A program made the translations under genes and the position numbers. A model generated the notes under the pieces. The model was not told the origin of the DNA, did not search any database, and was given only the letters and a program-made list of their open reading frames with translations. From Bretschneidera sinensis (lineage: Eukaryota; Streptophyta; Magnoliopsida; Brassicales; Akaniaceae): a stretch of DNA of 64,000 bases. Location of the stretch: the NCBI GenBank assembly GCA_023935145.1, contig CM043702.1, positions 101,148,588-101,212,587 on the forward strand. The letters run 5' to 3'. Positions within the stretch are counted from its first letter, which is position 1, and every line of letters starts with the position of its first letter. This document shows, in pieces, positions 11,015 to 21,236 of the stretch.

Positions 11015-11060
11015 GGGTTGCCTCCCATGAGCGCTAAGTTTTACATCTTCAGCCAGACAC
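11015..11060 (-). promoter_or_regulatory. Conserved post-coding block (hairpin GGGAGGCAACCC) in GagE
   Basis: Immediately 3' of the last stop of the gag frame, the minus strand carries GTCTGGCTGAAGATG, TAAAACTTAGCGCTCA and the stem-loop GGGAGGCAACCC. Nearly the same block occurs in Gyp-2 (61883-61924) and Gyp-1 (22809-22852). Conservation outside coding sequence suggests an RNA-level role, but none is shown. Confidence 0.65.
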
Positions 11061-11062
11061 TC

Positions 11063-12808
11063 TTATTCCCTCCTAGAAAAACATAGGTTGAATGCACTAG
11101 CCACTGCTTCACTACCAAATTCAGTGCTTGTATGCTTTGGAGAGGCCTCAAGGATGTCATCAGTAATATCCGCAAATTCTGGCTCGATATATGCTCTTAT
11201 GAAGCCATAAGTGAGGGTGGACTCCAATGGATTAAGGTGCTGGACCTTTTCCATGAATGAGTCCATCATGTATGCTTGGTGGCTTTCGTCCACATCCTCT
11301 GATTTTTTCGTTGTTGGGATGTGTAATAACTTACCACTTACTGTCTCAATGGCATTCACCTCCTTCACATTCTGTTACACCAGGTGTTGACCATGAGATG
11401 TGGACTAAGCTTGAGAAGGGAACCTACCTTGCTCAGTCACACTCAAGTAGCTCATTAACTTGGACACTTGGCTCTTTATCTCTTTATGTTCTTCAACAAC
11501 CTGCATAATTAAAGATTCAAGCCTTTGATTAGTCTGTCCCTGTGCTTCAATAAAAGCATGTAAAGTGTCTTCTAAAGAACTCCTAGAAGACACAGGTGCA
11601 TGATATTGTTCAAGATATGGTGCAGGGGGTTGTGCAAGCTGCTGGTTTTCAGACTTCCAGCTGAAATTGGGGTGATTTCACCATCCCGGATTATAAGTAT
11701 CAAAGAAGAGTGTCAAAGGCTTCTTGTGCATGCCTAAGGCATTACATTGTTCCTTATACATCCCTCTCATCTCAGCAAATGTGGGACACTCTTGGGCGAG
11801 ATGATCTACCCTGCCACACACAAAACATGGTTCACAAGATTTTGCATGATTAACCACGTGTGTTGGCTTTAAGCTCTTAGTTTTTAATTCATCTAGCTCC
11901 CTAGTGAGCATCTCGACCTTGGCCTTAAGGTTATCCTCTTCCCTAAGATGGTGAATTCCACCATTTGGGTTCCCTATAGGTCGTGACCTATTCGTGCTTT
12001 CAGTAGCACTAGGTTCAGTCCAAGTGTGAGCTTTTTCAGCAAGCTCATTGAGGTACTCTATGGCCTCATCAGGATCTTTCTCCAAAAATTCACCATTACA
12101 CATCATCTCTACAAATTGGCGCTCTCTATATGTAAGTCCCTCATAAAAATAGCTCACCAAGCGCCAATTCTCATACCCATGGTGAGGGCACATACTCAAT
12201 AACTCCTTAAATCTCTCCCAAGACTAATACAAAGTCTCGTTGTCTTTTTGTGCAAAGGTGGAGATTTGTCTTTTTAAAGCATTGGTCTTGTGTTTAGGAA
12301 AGTATTTATTAAAGAAAATTCGAGCCATCTCAGTCTATGTCCCAATAGATCGTGGTTTAAGTGAGTATAGCCAACTCTTAGCTCTAACCTTCAAAGTGAA
12401 AGGAAAAAACTTAAGCCTCACAATGTCATCGGTTTCATCTTGACTATGAAAAGTCACGACTATTTCCTCAAATTCTCTAATGTGCACATATGGATTTTCA
12501 TTGTCCAATCCATGAAATGTAGGGAGTAATTGTATCATCCCTGCTTTAAACTCTAATTGGTGAGTATTGGTTGGAAACATAATGCATGATGGTGTGGCTA
12601 TGCGTGTAGGGTGGAAGTAATCCTGAAGTGTCCTAGCAACATTCTCATTATGTTTATTGGCCATGTTAACTAAATTTTCTAAATTTTCAGTTAGGTGTAT
12701 ACTAAGATCCGATCTAGGCGAGGTTTCACTAACGGACGAAGAAGGAAGGGGTATCTCTATTTTGAGTCCCTTAATGAATCTCCCTCGCGAGTCTCTCGAT
12801 CTAAGCAT
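11063..12808 (-). pseudogene. GagE gag (Ty3/gypsy type) with a pol-linker tail, interrupted by stops
   Basis: One reading frame of about 580 codons encodes the capsid/nucleocapsid protein. I prefer the ATG at the complement of 12806-12808, which opens MLRSRDSRGRFIKG, because the upstream extension is low-complexity. The order is: capsid core (VRLKFFPFTLKVRAKSWLYSL, then FYEGLTYRERQFVEMMCNG), a coiled-coil-like stretch (LKAKVEMLTRELDELK), an intact zinc knuckle (CFVCGRVDHLAQEC), and a second helical stretch. The tail near 11080-11250 (NPLESTLTYGF, IEPE, ILEASPK) matches the segment after the protease of Gyp-2. Stops lie near 12335, 12224 and 11676 and around 11370-11405, several from Trp codons. 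All pieces share one frame with no frameshift, so the inactivation is recent or leaky. Confidence 0.85.
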
Positions 12809-12933
12809 ATACCAACTAAGTTTAAAAGTAATAAATAGAACATAACAAAATAAAGAAAAAAAATCAGAATATAAAGGAAAGATAGTACCGTCTTGTCTTA
12901 GAGTTGACAAACTTCCTTATGAGTAAGTGCGTT

Positions 12934-12951
12934 TCCCCGGAAATAGCGCCA
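12934..12951 (-). other. GagE primer binding site, tRNA-Asp type
   Basis: The minus strand reads TGGCGCTATTTCCGGGGA, a near match to the TGGCGCC-type site complementary to tRNA-Asp used by Athila/Tat-like gypsy elements, and to the site at 54651 in Gyp-2. It lies 5 nt from the LTR. Confidence 0.8.
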
Positions 12952-12956
12952 AAATT

Positions 12957-14457
12957 TGATTATGCTCAAAACATAACGCGGTATTGTAGTACAACTTTGG
13001 CATGTCGATTCCACAAGGAAACAAACTAATTACAAAAGAAGGTGTAAACCTCAACACAAACGATAAAAGTTAAAGTGACAAAATCTGAATTGTTGATTGT
13101 ATGAAAATTGTGTAGATAATATAATGGAGGCAACAAGGATCCAGGAATCCTCCCTAGTTTTGTTGCCTTATTCCAGTCTCAATTTAGTTTCTCGATTGCA
13201 AGTTTCACATCCCAAACAAACATTCGACAAATATTCAATTAAGTACATATATAAACCCTAATGTAATTGTTATGAATTACTTTTTACTTTCAAGCACACA
13301 TGACCTAACTTATAGATTATCAAGAAACGACAATACATCATGATGACAATACTGCAGTAATGGACAAATCTATAAGAGAAATCTACCGGACTCAATCACA
13401 CCTCAACAACATCACATAAGAAGAGCATGACTAGACTTATATGGGGGAGAAAGATGCAATCACCAGATTAAGGGGAAATCTTCTAATTAAATTGAAAAGT
13501 AAATCATAATAATGTTTAACAATAAATCCATATTACAACTGAACTAATAAAGGAATTAAAGAACAAAAAATCCTAGGGATTCATCCCTTCGTCTTGATTG
13601 GAGATTAGTCGACCATGGGGGAGAGTGTGGCAGCCTCCCTTGAGTTTTCCGGCCTTCTATGTCTTTTTCCATGTCCAATTACAAACCCTAAGTGGTCTAT
13701 TTATAGTGTACAAGGCCTATGGGCGTTTCAGGGTTTGAAAAAGTCATTAAAGACCTAATTAGGGTCTGACTCGGAGAACAGGATCTGTGTGCGCGCTACA
13801 CCTTGGCTTTTGTCAAGTTTCTAGTGTGTGCGGTGGGGTGCGCCTCAGCTTCTCCAGGGTGCGCCTCAGCCCCTCAAGGTGCACCTCAGTTGATCCAAGG
13901 TGTGCCTCAGCCTGATGGCTCTTTAAGTTTCTTTTGGTCTTCCTTCTGAAGGGTGCGCCTCAGCTTCTCCAGGGTGCACCTTGAGCTGATGCTGTTCTGG
14001 TGATCTGACCTCTGTCTACTAAAACTGCCATAACTTTCTCTAGAAAAATCATTTTTATGAACTGTAAAATTATCCAGAAAATAGACTTCCAGATCTCTCT
14101 ATGTATATATGGCTCATCACCTGGTTCTTCTTGCATCAATACAGTTTAATTTGCAAAGATGATTGATCTGTATGGCAATTCTAGCAATTTAGTGAAACTC
14201 CTTTCTTGGTTTCTCTTCATCTTGGCTCTTCCGTGACCATTCTCTCACTCGAATATTCATTGAAGCTTCGTGTTTAAAATAATGATAGCTTTTCCATCTC
14301 TTTTAACTTAAGATACCTGAAAATGCACCGAAATAAGTTAGTGCTCCAAGAATACCACTTTAGAGTTGTTAACGAATAAAAATGCAATTAAAACCTAAAT
14401 CAACCCTAAAGTGCTAACAAATAAGTATGATTAAGATGCATTTTATGGCTCTCATCA
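12957..14457 (-). repeat. GagE 5' LTR
   Basis: The plus strand runs from TGATTATGCTCAAAAC to CTCATCA and pairs with 7846-9368. It has a minus-strand TATA box (complement of 13697-13706) and the GGTGCGCCTCAGC array at 13833-13990. It abuts the right target duplication CATAT. Confidence 0.9.
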
Positions 14458-14462
14458 CATAT

Positions 14463-15036
14463 ATAGAGCATTTAAAGCGGCAAACTTTTCCCGTATTCCC
14501 TTCATCTATAAAACCCAATAGTTGATCCATGTTGATCTCTTTGTATAGTTCTCCATTGAGAACTGTTGTCTTCATATCCATTTGAAATATTTCAAAATCT
14601 AAATGTGTGATGATAGACAAGATAAAGCTAATAGAGGCAAACCTCACCATTGGGGAGAACATCTCTTCATAGTCTATCCCTTCTTATTGGGTATAGCCTT
14701 TCCCCATGAGTCGAGCCTTGTATTTGTCAATTGAACCATCTGCCTTGTACTTTATCTTGAAGACGCATTTGTTTCCAATGGCCTTGCGTTTAGGCGGAAG
14801 ATCAACTAACTCCCAAACTTCATTCTTAGTAATTGAACTCATATCTTCTCTAATGGCATCTATCCATTTTTTAGAAGCACGTGAAGTCACAGCTTCCTTA
14901 TAAGAAGCTGGCTCCTCGACATCCAATGAAGAACATATGAAAGCTTCCCCTTCTATCTCAAAATGACGATGGGGAATCATTCTACGTTTACTTTTCCTTA
15001 AAGATGAATTATTAGATTCTTCTTCAAGTGAAGTGC
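14463..15036 (-). pseudogene. Copia-B RT N-terminal part
   Basis: The minus strand encodes the start of copia reverse transcriptase: EPASYKEAVTS, IDAIREDMSSITKNEVWELV, KCVFKIKYKADGSIDKYKARL, then IFQMDMKTTVLNGELYKEI. It ends at VCRFKCSIY, exactly where GagE entered; the following residues resume near 6940. A gap or frameshift separates KGYTQ (14684) from MVRFASISF (14662). Upstream, the Ser/Lys-rich connector from integrase is cut by the solo LTR at 15037 and continues at 16585. Confidence 0.9.
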
Positions 15037-16579
15037 TGATGAGAGTCAGAAAATGCATCTTAATAGTGATTATTTGTTAGCATTTAGGGTTGATTTAGGG
15101 CTAGATTACACATTTATGCCTTAATAATTCTTAAGTGTCATTCTTGATATATTGATTTATTTTGATGTATTTTCAGGTATTTTGGGTTTAAAAGAGATGG
15201 AAAAGCTAACGTTGATTAAAGTACGAAAATTTTATGCATGATCACAAGCATTTGGAAAGGAGTTTCACTAAATTGCCATAATTGCCCGTACAGATCAGTC
15301 ATTCTTGCGGATTAAACTATATTGATTCAGGAAGAACCAAGAGATGACATATATATTCTTTGAAAGATCCGGATGTCTTTTTTCTGGAGAATTTTATGGC
15401 TCGTAGATACGATTTTTCTGGAGAAAGTTATGGCAGTTTTAGTAGACAAAGGTCAGGTTGTGCGTGATTTTAGCGTGACAGATCAATCATTTTTTTGGAT
15501 TAAACTGTATTGATTCAGGAAGAACCAGGAGATAATCCATATCTGCTTGGAAAGATCTGGATGTCTATTTTTTGGAGAATTTGATGGATCATAAATATGA
15601 TTTTTCTAGAGAAAGTTATGGCAGTTTTAGTTGACAAAGGTCAGGCAGAACTGGGCCTGGACAGTAGCAGAACCGGGCCTGGACAGCAGCAGAAGCACAC
15701 GGCCTGAACAGAATCCCTATGATGACTTTTCTGTCTACAAAACTATCTCCGTACAGCCATCTATAAGATTTTAGACTCAGAGAACAAGGATGACGAGAGT
15801 TTTTGGAAGAGAGCTTTCATCTTCTTCTTCCTCAAGGTGATCAAGGATGAACTCCATGTCCAACTAAACTCCAGGCAAGGTGAAAGGATGAGTTTCTAGG
15901 TGTAGTTGTTCTTATTTCTATCTATGATTTAGTTGTATGGATTGATTTTTAAACATTGTTTATGATTTACTCTTTGATTAAATAAGAAGGATTTGAGTTC
16001 ATGTGGCAGCTGCAATTTATGTTTTTCTCTTAGATTTTCTTAATCCGGTGATCGCATTCTTCTTCTTCATATAAGTCTAGTCAAGCTTTTCTTATGGCAA
16101 AGTTGTTAGATGTAATTGATTTTAGTAGATCTATCTTATAGGCTTGTCTATTACTACAGTATTATTATTGAAATATATTGTCACTTCTTGATAATTTATA
16201 AGATAGATCTTGCGTGTTTGAATTGGAATTAAGGAGTAATTTATGGCAATTACATTAGGGTATTTATGTGCTTTGATTGAATATTTATTAATTGCTTGTT
16301 TGGGATGTGAAACTAGTAATTGAGATAAAACATTTGAGTCAAGATAGGAATAAGGCAACGAAATTAGGAAGGACTCCTGGAACCTTGTTATTTCGTTATT
16401 GAATTCTTCATCATATTTTCGCAACTCTCTTATATAATTTCATTCGTAAAACTAAGATTTTCTTATTTGAACTTTATCGTTTAGTGTTAAGGTTTACACT
16501 TTCTCTTGTAGTTCGCTTTTCTCATGGGATCGACACATCAGCTATACACAATAATCGCGTGTTAGTTTGAGCATTATCA
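15037..16579 (+). repeat. Solo LTR of a GagE-family element
   Basis: The 1543-bp sequence runs from TGATGAGAGTCAGAAAATG to GAGCATTATCA and is flanked by the exact duplication AGTGC (15032-15036, 16580-16584). Its start matches the minus-strand start of the GagE LTRs and its end matches GCATAATCA. It is in opposite orientation to GagE and somewhat diverged from it. A single LTR with intact duplication is the usual product of LTR-LTR recombination. Two related segments within it (around 15330-15450 and 15500-15640) look like an internal duplication. Confidence 0.85.
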
Positions 16580-16584
16580 AGTGC

Positions 16585-17690
16585 TCCCATTGATTAAGGA
16601 ATCGCTCTCCCACTATATCTGGCAATTATTAAATGAGGATGCAACTCTTCACTCATACCATGAGATGATGTTGTGCCTCCTTTAAGTTCTTGTAACAAGT
16701 ATAGTTCAAGATCCTTCTTTACTTCACCAATGCTTAGAAAATCTCCTTCGAGAAAATCCACATCATGGGACTCTATTTCAGACATTCCTCCATCAGAATG
16801 TTCACAAAAACATCACATAACCCTTAGAGTTCTTGGAATATCTAATGAAGATTTGTCTACTTGCTCAAGAGCCCAACTTCCCGTGTCTATGAGAAGAATT
16901 ATGAACATATCTTATGACCCCAATGGGCATAAACCCTCCAAATTGGGCTTTTCACCTTCCCATAATTAATATGGAGTTAAAGGAACTGAATTTGAGGGCA
17001 CACGACTTAAAATGTAGGAAACAATCAAAATTACATCCACCTAGAACTTTATCGGAAGGTTCGTTTGCACTATCATTAATCTAACTATGTCTAAAAGTAT
17101 GTGATTCCTTCTTTTTGCTATACCATTTTGTTGCAGGGTGCTAGGGATCGTCAATTGCCTACATATTCCCTTTTCCTCACATAGTTGTTTAAACTAGTCT
17201 CATAGATACTCTCGACATCTATCACTACGATGAACTTTTAATGTTCTTTCTTTTTTATTCTCAACCTCTGCCAAGAATTGTTTGAAACAATCCAAAGCTT
17301 CTATCCATGCGGTGAGTAATCATCCATAAAAGTTAGGAAATAAGAGGCACTATGGCGTGCCCTCACATTCATAGGTCCAAATATACCTAAATGGACTAGA
17401 TCCAATACTTGAGTTGCCTTTTTTTTTCCTTACCAAAAGGCTTCCTGTAAGCTTTTCCTGCTAGACAAGGCTCACACATAGGAAGGCAAATCTTAGCAAG
17501 ATACCCCAATAGGTGTTCTCTAGCTATTTTAGTCATCCTTTCTTTACCTATGTATCCTAATCTTCTATGCCATTTTATCGAATCACATTCAATATCAGAA
17601 TAATATGCAATAAAAGAGGTATAACTATTATTAAAATCCGAATCTAGCATAAATAGGTCATCAACCAATCGACAATGACCATAAAACTTA
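16585..17690 (-). pseudogene. Copia-B integrase, broken
   Basis: Integrase inserts the cDNA into the genome. The HHCC zinc region is at 17396-17668 (KWHRRLGYIGKERM, then MCEPCLAGK). The catalytic core follows leftward with DIFGPMNV, HRSDRCREYL and PSTLQQNGIAKRRN, in several frames. The C-terminal region at 16594-16985 shows EKPNLEGLCPLG and IESHDVDFLEGDF. Frameshifts and stops are frequent near 16990-17390. The end joins the RT connector across the solo LTR. Confidence 0.85.
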
Positions 17691-17694
17691 TTCC

Positions 17695-17975
17695 CTAGAC
17701 AAATAGCAACTTAAATATCCTCGAAAAGAAGCCTAATCTCAACAACATGAAAACCGAAAGTAGATTACATCGAACACTTGGGCCATACAGCACATCGTGC
17801 AGGATTAGAGCATGCTCATTGTGCATCCTTAGTTGGTAGGTCCCAAATCTAAAGACCTCCACTTGATCGCCATTCCCAATAGTCACATAATGGTTTCCTG
17901 CACATATCCAACGATAATCTACATACCCTGCTTGCTCTTGACCTACATGCTTTCTTGCTCCTCTATCCATTTAGC
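17695..17975 (-). pseudogene. Copia-B protease region, broken
   Basis: The frame gives DRGARKHVGQEQAGYVDY, GNHYVTIGNGDQVEV and LHDVLYGPSVRCNLLSV. The last resembles the LxxVLYxPxLxxNLLSV hallmark after the copia aspartic protease. The catalytic D-S-G is not intact; the equivalent position reads D-R-G. It overlaps the end of the gag frame with a frameshift. Confidence 0.75.
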
Positions 17976-18632
17976 GAGAGAATAAGAAACAAATACATGT
18001 GAACAAACATAAGGAACGAGTGAGCTAGGGTAGGTTTTTACCTTTTTTAGCTCGACAAAATCTCGAGCAAAATGACCTATTTTTCCACAGTTATAGCACT
18101 TGACCTTGCTTATATATTTCTTTCCACCGCATTTGCCTCTGCGGTGCTTAGCAATTTTTCCATCTCTGGGTCCCAAAGTTCTCAGATCTTATTTGTCTGG
18201 CTCCTCTTTGTTGTCGATTGCGCTTAGACCTATTTCCTTTGCAGTAGCCAACTCGAGCGACAATTGTTGCACTATAGTTTGCATCTCTGTGCTCTGCTTC
18301 AAGTTCTAAGTGGCGCACGGTATCATCAAAAGTCGTGATCCCTTCGTTGTGTGTCAGCATTAATGTCTCAAACTCGTCAATAAGGTTGTCGTGCATGCAA
18401 CTTAGCATTGTAAAGTGCACACTTCGATAATTTTTTAACCAAGTTTGATAGGCTTCTTGGTCATGATGGTGTTGGACTGTTTGCCCTTCAGCCGAAGGAT
18501 TCATGCTATTGGTGTCTCAAGCACTTCTTTCTCTTTAAGAAGGTATTGGTTCTTTCTATGCTACATATCATAGTTGGTTCCATCAAGTTTTTCTTGCTTA
18601 GTAAAATCAGCCAAAGTGCTCTTGGTAGCCAT
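17943..18632 (-). pseudogene. Copia-B gag, broken
   Basis: The start is the ATG at the complement of 18630-18632 (MATKSTLADFTKQEKLDGTNY). A stop and frameshift follow, then the capsid segment at 18148-18504 (AYQTWLKNYRSVHFTML, DEFETLMLTHNEGITTFDDT). The zinc knuckle near 18062-18103 reads CYNCGKIGHFARDF; its last Cys has become Phe, so zinc binding is probably lost. Confidence 0.8.
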
Positions 18633-20030
18633 ATCAATTCATTCATTGTACAATTTCAAATGTTAGGCACATATATTCATTATTTAATTCCTTAATCCAA
18701 TTAGATCACAAATTCTTTTTTATGTATTAAGATCGAAAATTTCGCCTTTTGGACTAATAATCATCTCTCATTATGTAAGTTAGAATAATAGATCCAACTA
18801 ATCAAGAATTAAAATCCGCATAATAATATTATATTATCATCATTTATTTAAATGAGCCATTTAAGACTCCCATTGATATTTTGGTGCTCATGTCATAGAT
18901 AATTTTAGTTCACATCACAATACTTGATGCGAAAACACATCCCTTTACATGGCCTCAAAAAATAATACAAACAAAATTACATCATCTTTTAAAAGAAACG
19001 AATCCTAATACATCAAATCTAAAAATAATAATTAAATAAATAGGGATAGTGCACCCTATATTTGTGTTTATAAATTTTTCTTGGAATTCAAAAATAAATT
19101 AAATCATAAAATCAACATGAGCCACTCAAAAATATCACTTTCATTCACCACAACAAAAATAATTGCATAATCATTCATTATAACAATAATAATAAATGAT
19201 GGAACAATTAAATAATTTTGGTCAATCACAAAAAAACCAAATAATAGTAATCTTAACCAAAAAAAATAAAGGCCTAATAGAAAATAAACCCACAAACATT
19301 TTAATAGAAGAGATACTGTGATTGAACACTTACTGTTCTAGCAAGTATATATTTACAGTATTCATTATCCTTCATTTTCCTTATTATATGTATATTTAAT
19401 TACAAAATCTAAATAAATGAATAGCAACCGACACATGACTAGTTGGGCTACAGCCACACCAAAGTGAGTTCTTGGAGAGCGCGCACAGATTGCAGCTATT
19501 TTTTTTATTATTTCTTTTTATATGATGCATGCAGATCGCATGCCTGTTCTACGAGTTTACCGTGCTGTCACTGATCTTCTTGTTTTAATCGATTTTTTTG
19601 TTTCAATTTCAGCTTAACTTTCTTTTAATGCATCTAATTTAAAAGCCTATAAATCATTCATTTTAAGGCCAAACCATGCATATAATATATCGTTGGAAAG
19701 CTCTCACAGCCTGCTTTCTATTCATGCCATTATTGATCATTTTTATTCTCATTAACAGATACGAAAAATGACTTAAATTACGATTTTTCATGTTAACACA
19801 AAAATGAGTTTCAATTTTCTCCTAAACCATGCATCCATTGATTATCGAATTTTAGTCACATGTTTACAACATCTTAATAAACATAGACATATAATTTTTA
19901 TGGCATAAAAATATGCGTACATAAAATCACCATTAACATGCACATAAAGCCATAAAACATGAAGGATGCAATTGGCATACCAAGCATGTAGAAGCACAAA
20001 TATTTAGGCGAAAAAACAAGCATATATTTA
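18633..20030 (-). other. Copia-B leader between LTR and gag
   Basis: About 1.4 kb of AT-rich sequence lies between the primer site and the gag start. This is long for a copia leader, so an unrecognised insertion is possible. I see no gene, LTR pair or terminal inverted repeat. Confidence 0.5.
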
Positions 20031-20041
20031 CTCTGATACCA
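20031..20041 (-). other. Primer binding site of Copia-B
   Basis: The minus strand reads TGGTATCAGAG, 1 nt from the LTR start TGTTAGAAATAC at 20043. Confidence 0.85.
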
Positions 20042-20042
20042 C

Positions 20043-20058
20043 TGTTAGAAATACTGGT
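20043..20058 (-). repeat. Copia-B 5' LTR, first piece
   Basis: TGTTAGAAATACT matches the beginning of the left LTR. It is cut by the insertion of Gyp-1 and continues at 28204 (CTTGCCTTGATGAG, compare 4358 onward). Confidence 0.8.
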
Positions 20059-21221
20059 TGATCGGTGCAAAACTGCAAGTGCACAGTATCGTAGTTTTAT
20101 AATAAAATGATAAAATGAGTATCGTCCTCAGAAATTGATAACCTACTTCTGACAAGTACTGAAATTATACTAATCTCGATTTTATTTAGAAAAATCACTT
20201 TTTGTTGTTTATAATTGCAATTGAAAGAAAATCAATTTAAAAGAAATAATCAAAGGAAAATAAAGCTGTTTTTCGAATATCAAATTAATAAGAAAAAGAA
20301 CTTCTAGGAAACCAATTTCACTTAATTTCTCACTATGCTTAACTCATCTAGCTAACTAAAATTAATCATCTCTGTTTGTTAGTGAAATCTCCAGTTTATC
20401 CAAAAGTCTCTTTCGATAGTCAATTGGAAATATTCTTGTTTATCATTCTACACAAGAGTATACAAATTAATAAAACAAGAAAGCATTAAGACTAGCGATT
20501 TTTTTTAGACTTCACAAGTTCATATAAGTCTTTTGATTCCTATATTTGCCTATGCTGAAATATCCAAGTTCTATCCTGTAATTCCTTCTTTCAACACCAA
20601 ATCACAAGATCAAGATCATCTAATTAATGGCCAGTCAATTAGAAGCAATACGTTCAAAATAAATCAGCAAAACATAGAAGATAATTACTGCAAATCAGCA
20701 TACAAAAGCAAGCATATTTTGAAATTAAATTTCCTGGAATAAAGAAAGTTTAGTTATGCTAAAAATTAAATTTAACAGCAATGAATTCAACATAATTCCG
20801 TAAACCAGTGTTCGTTCAACTACTGCTGCTGCTACCGTGTGATCAGCGTTGGATACCAAGCAAGGGGCGAGGTAGGTGCCGGCTGTGAGGAACCAACTAC
20901 TGGAGGCGGCAGCTGCTAGTGCCGGATTAGGACAACTGCTGCTGCCGAATGAGGAGGAAAGGGTTGTCGGCTATCTCTCTAGGGCTGTAGAATGTCTCCT
21001 TTAATTAGGGTTTCTCCCTTTTCTTCAATTAAAATTTCATTTTTTAAACAAGAGAAAGAGTCCCTTGACGATAGGACAGTCAAATTTGGATCTTTCCCTT
21101 CTTCTAAACCTGAAATAAATTAAATGACAACAATGAAGCCTAAAATCAACAAAAATTAATAAAATTATATTAAAGTTAAAAGTTAAGACGTGATAAAAAT
21201 ATGAAATTATGCACAGCATCA
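20059..21221 (-). repeat. Gyp-1 3' LTR
   Basis: The plus strand runs from TGATCGGTGC to GCACAGCATCA and pairs with 26976-28203. A GC-rich block with CTGCTG and GCCGG units lies at 20820-20960. Confidence 0.85.
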
Positions 21222-21236
21222 AACACCCTCAAACTT
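21222..21236 (-). other. Gyp-1 polypurine tract
   Basis: The minus strand reads AAGTTTGAGGGTGTT directly before TGATGCTGTGC of the LTR. GAGGACAAATAAAG lies just upstream. Confidence 0.85.

Larger units (their letters stand above)
7846..14457 (-). mobile_element. GagE: complete gag-only LTR retrotransposon (TR-GAG type)
   Basis: A 6.6-kb element with two 1.5-kb LTRs is flanked by the exact target duplication CATAT (7841-7845, 14458-14462). LTR ends are TGAT/ATCA-like. Inside, on the minus strand, are a tRNA-Asp-type primer site, one long gag-like frame, a T-rich non-coding region and a polypurine tract. No protease active site, RT, RNase H or integrase is present. This architecture matches the non-autonomous class called TR-GAG in plants, which would depend on enzymes from a gypsy partner. 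It sits in the RT of Copia-B and is therefore younger. Both LTRs remain clearly similar along their whole length. Confidence 0.9.
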
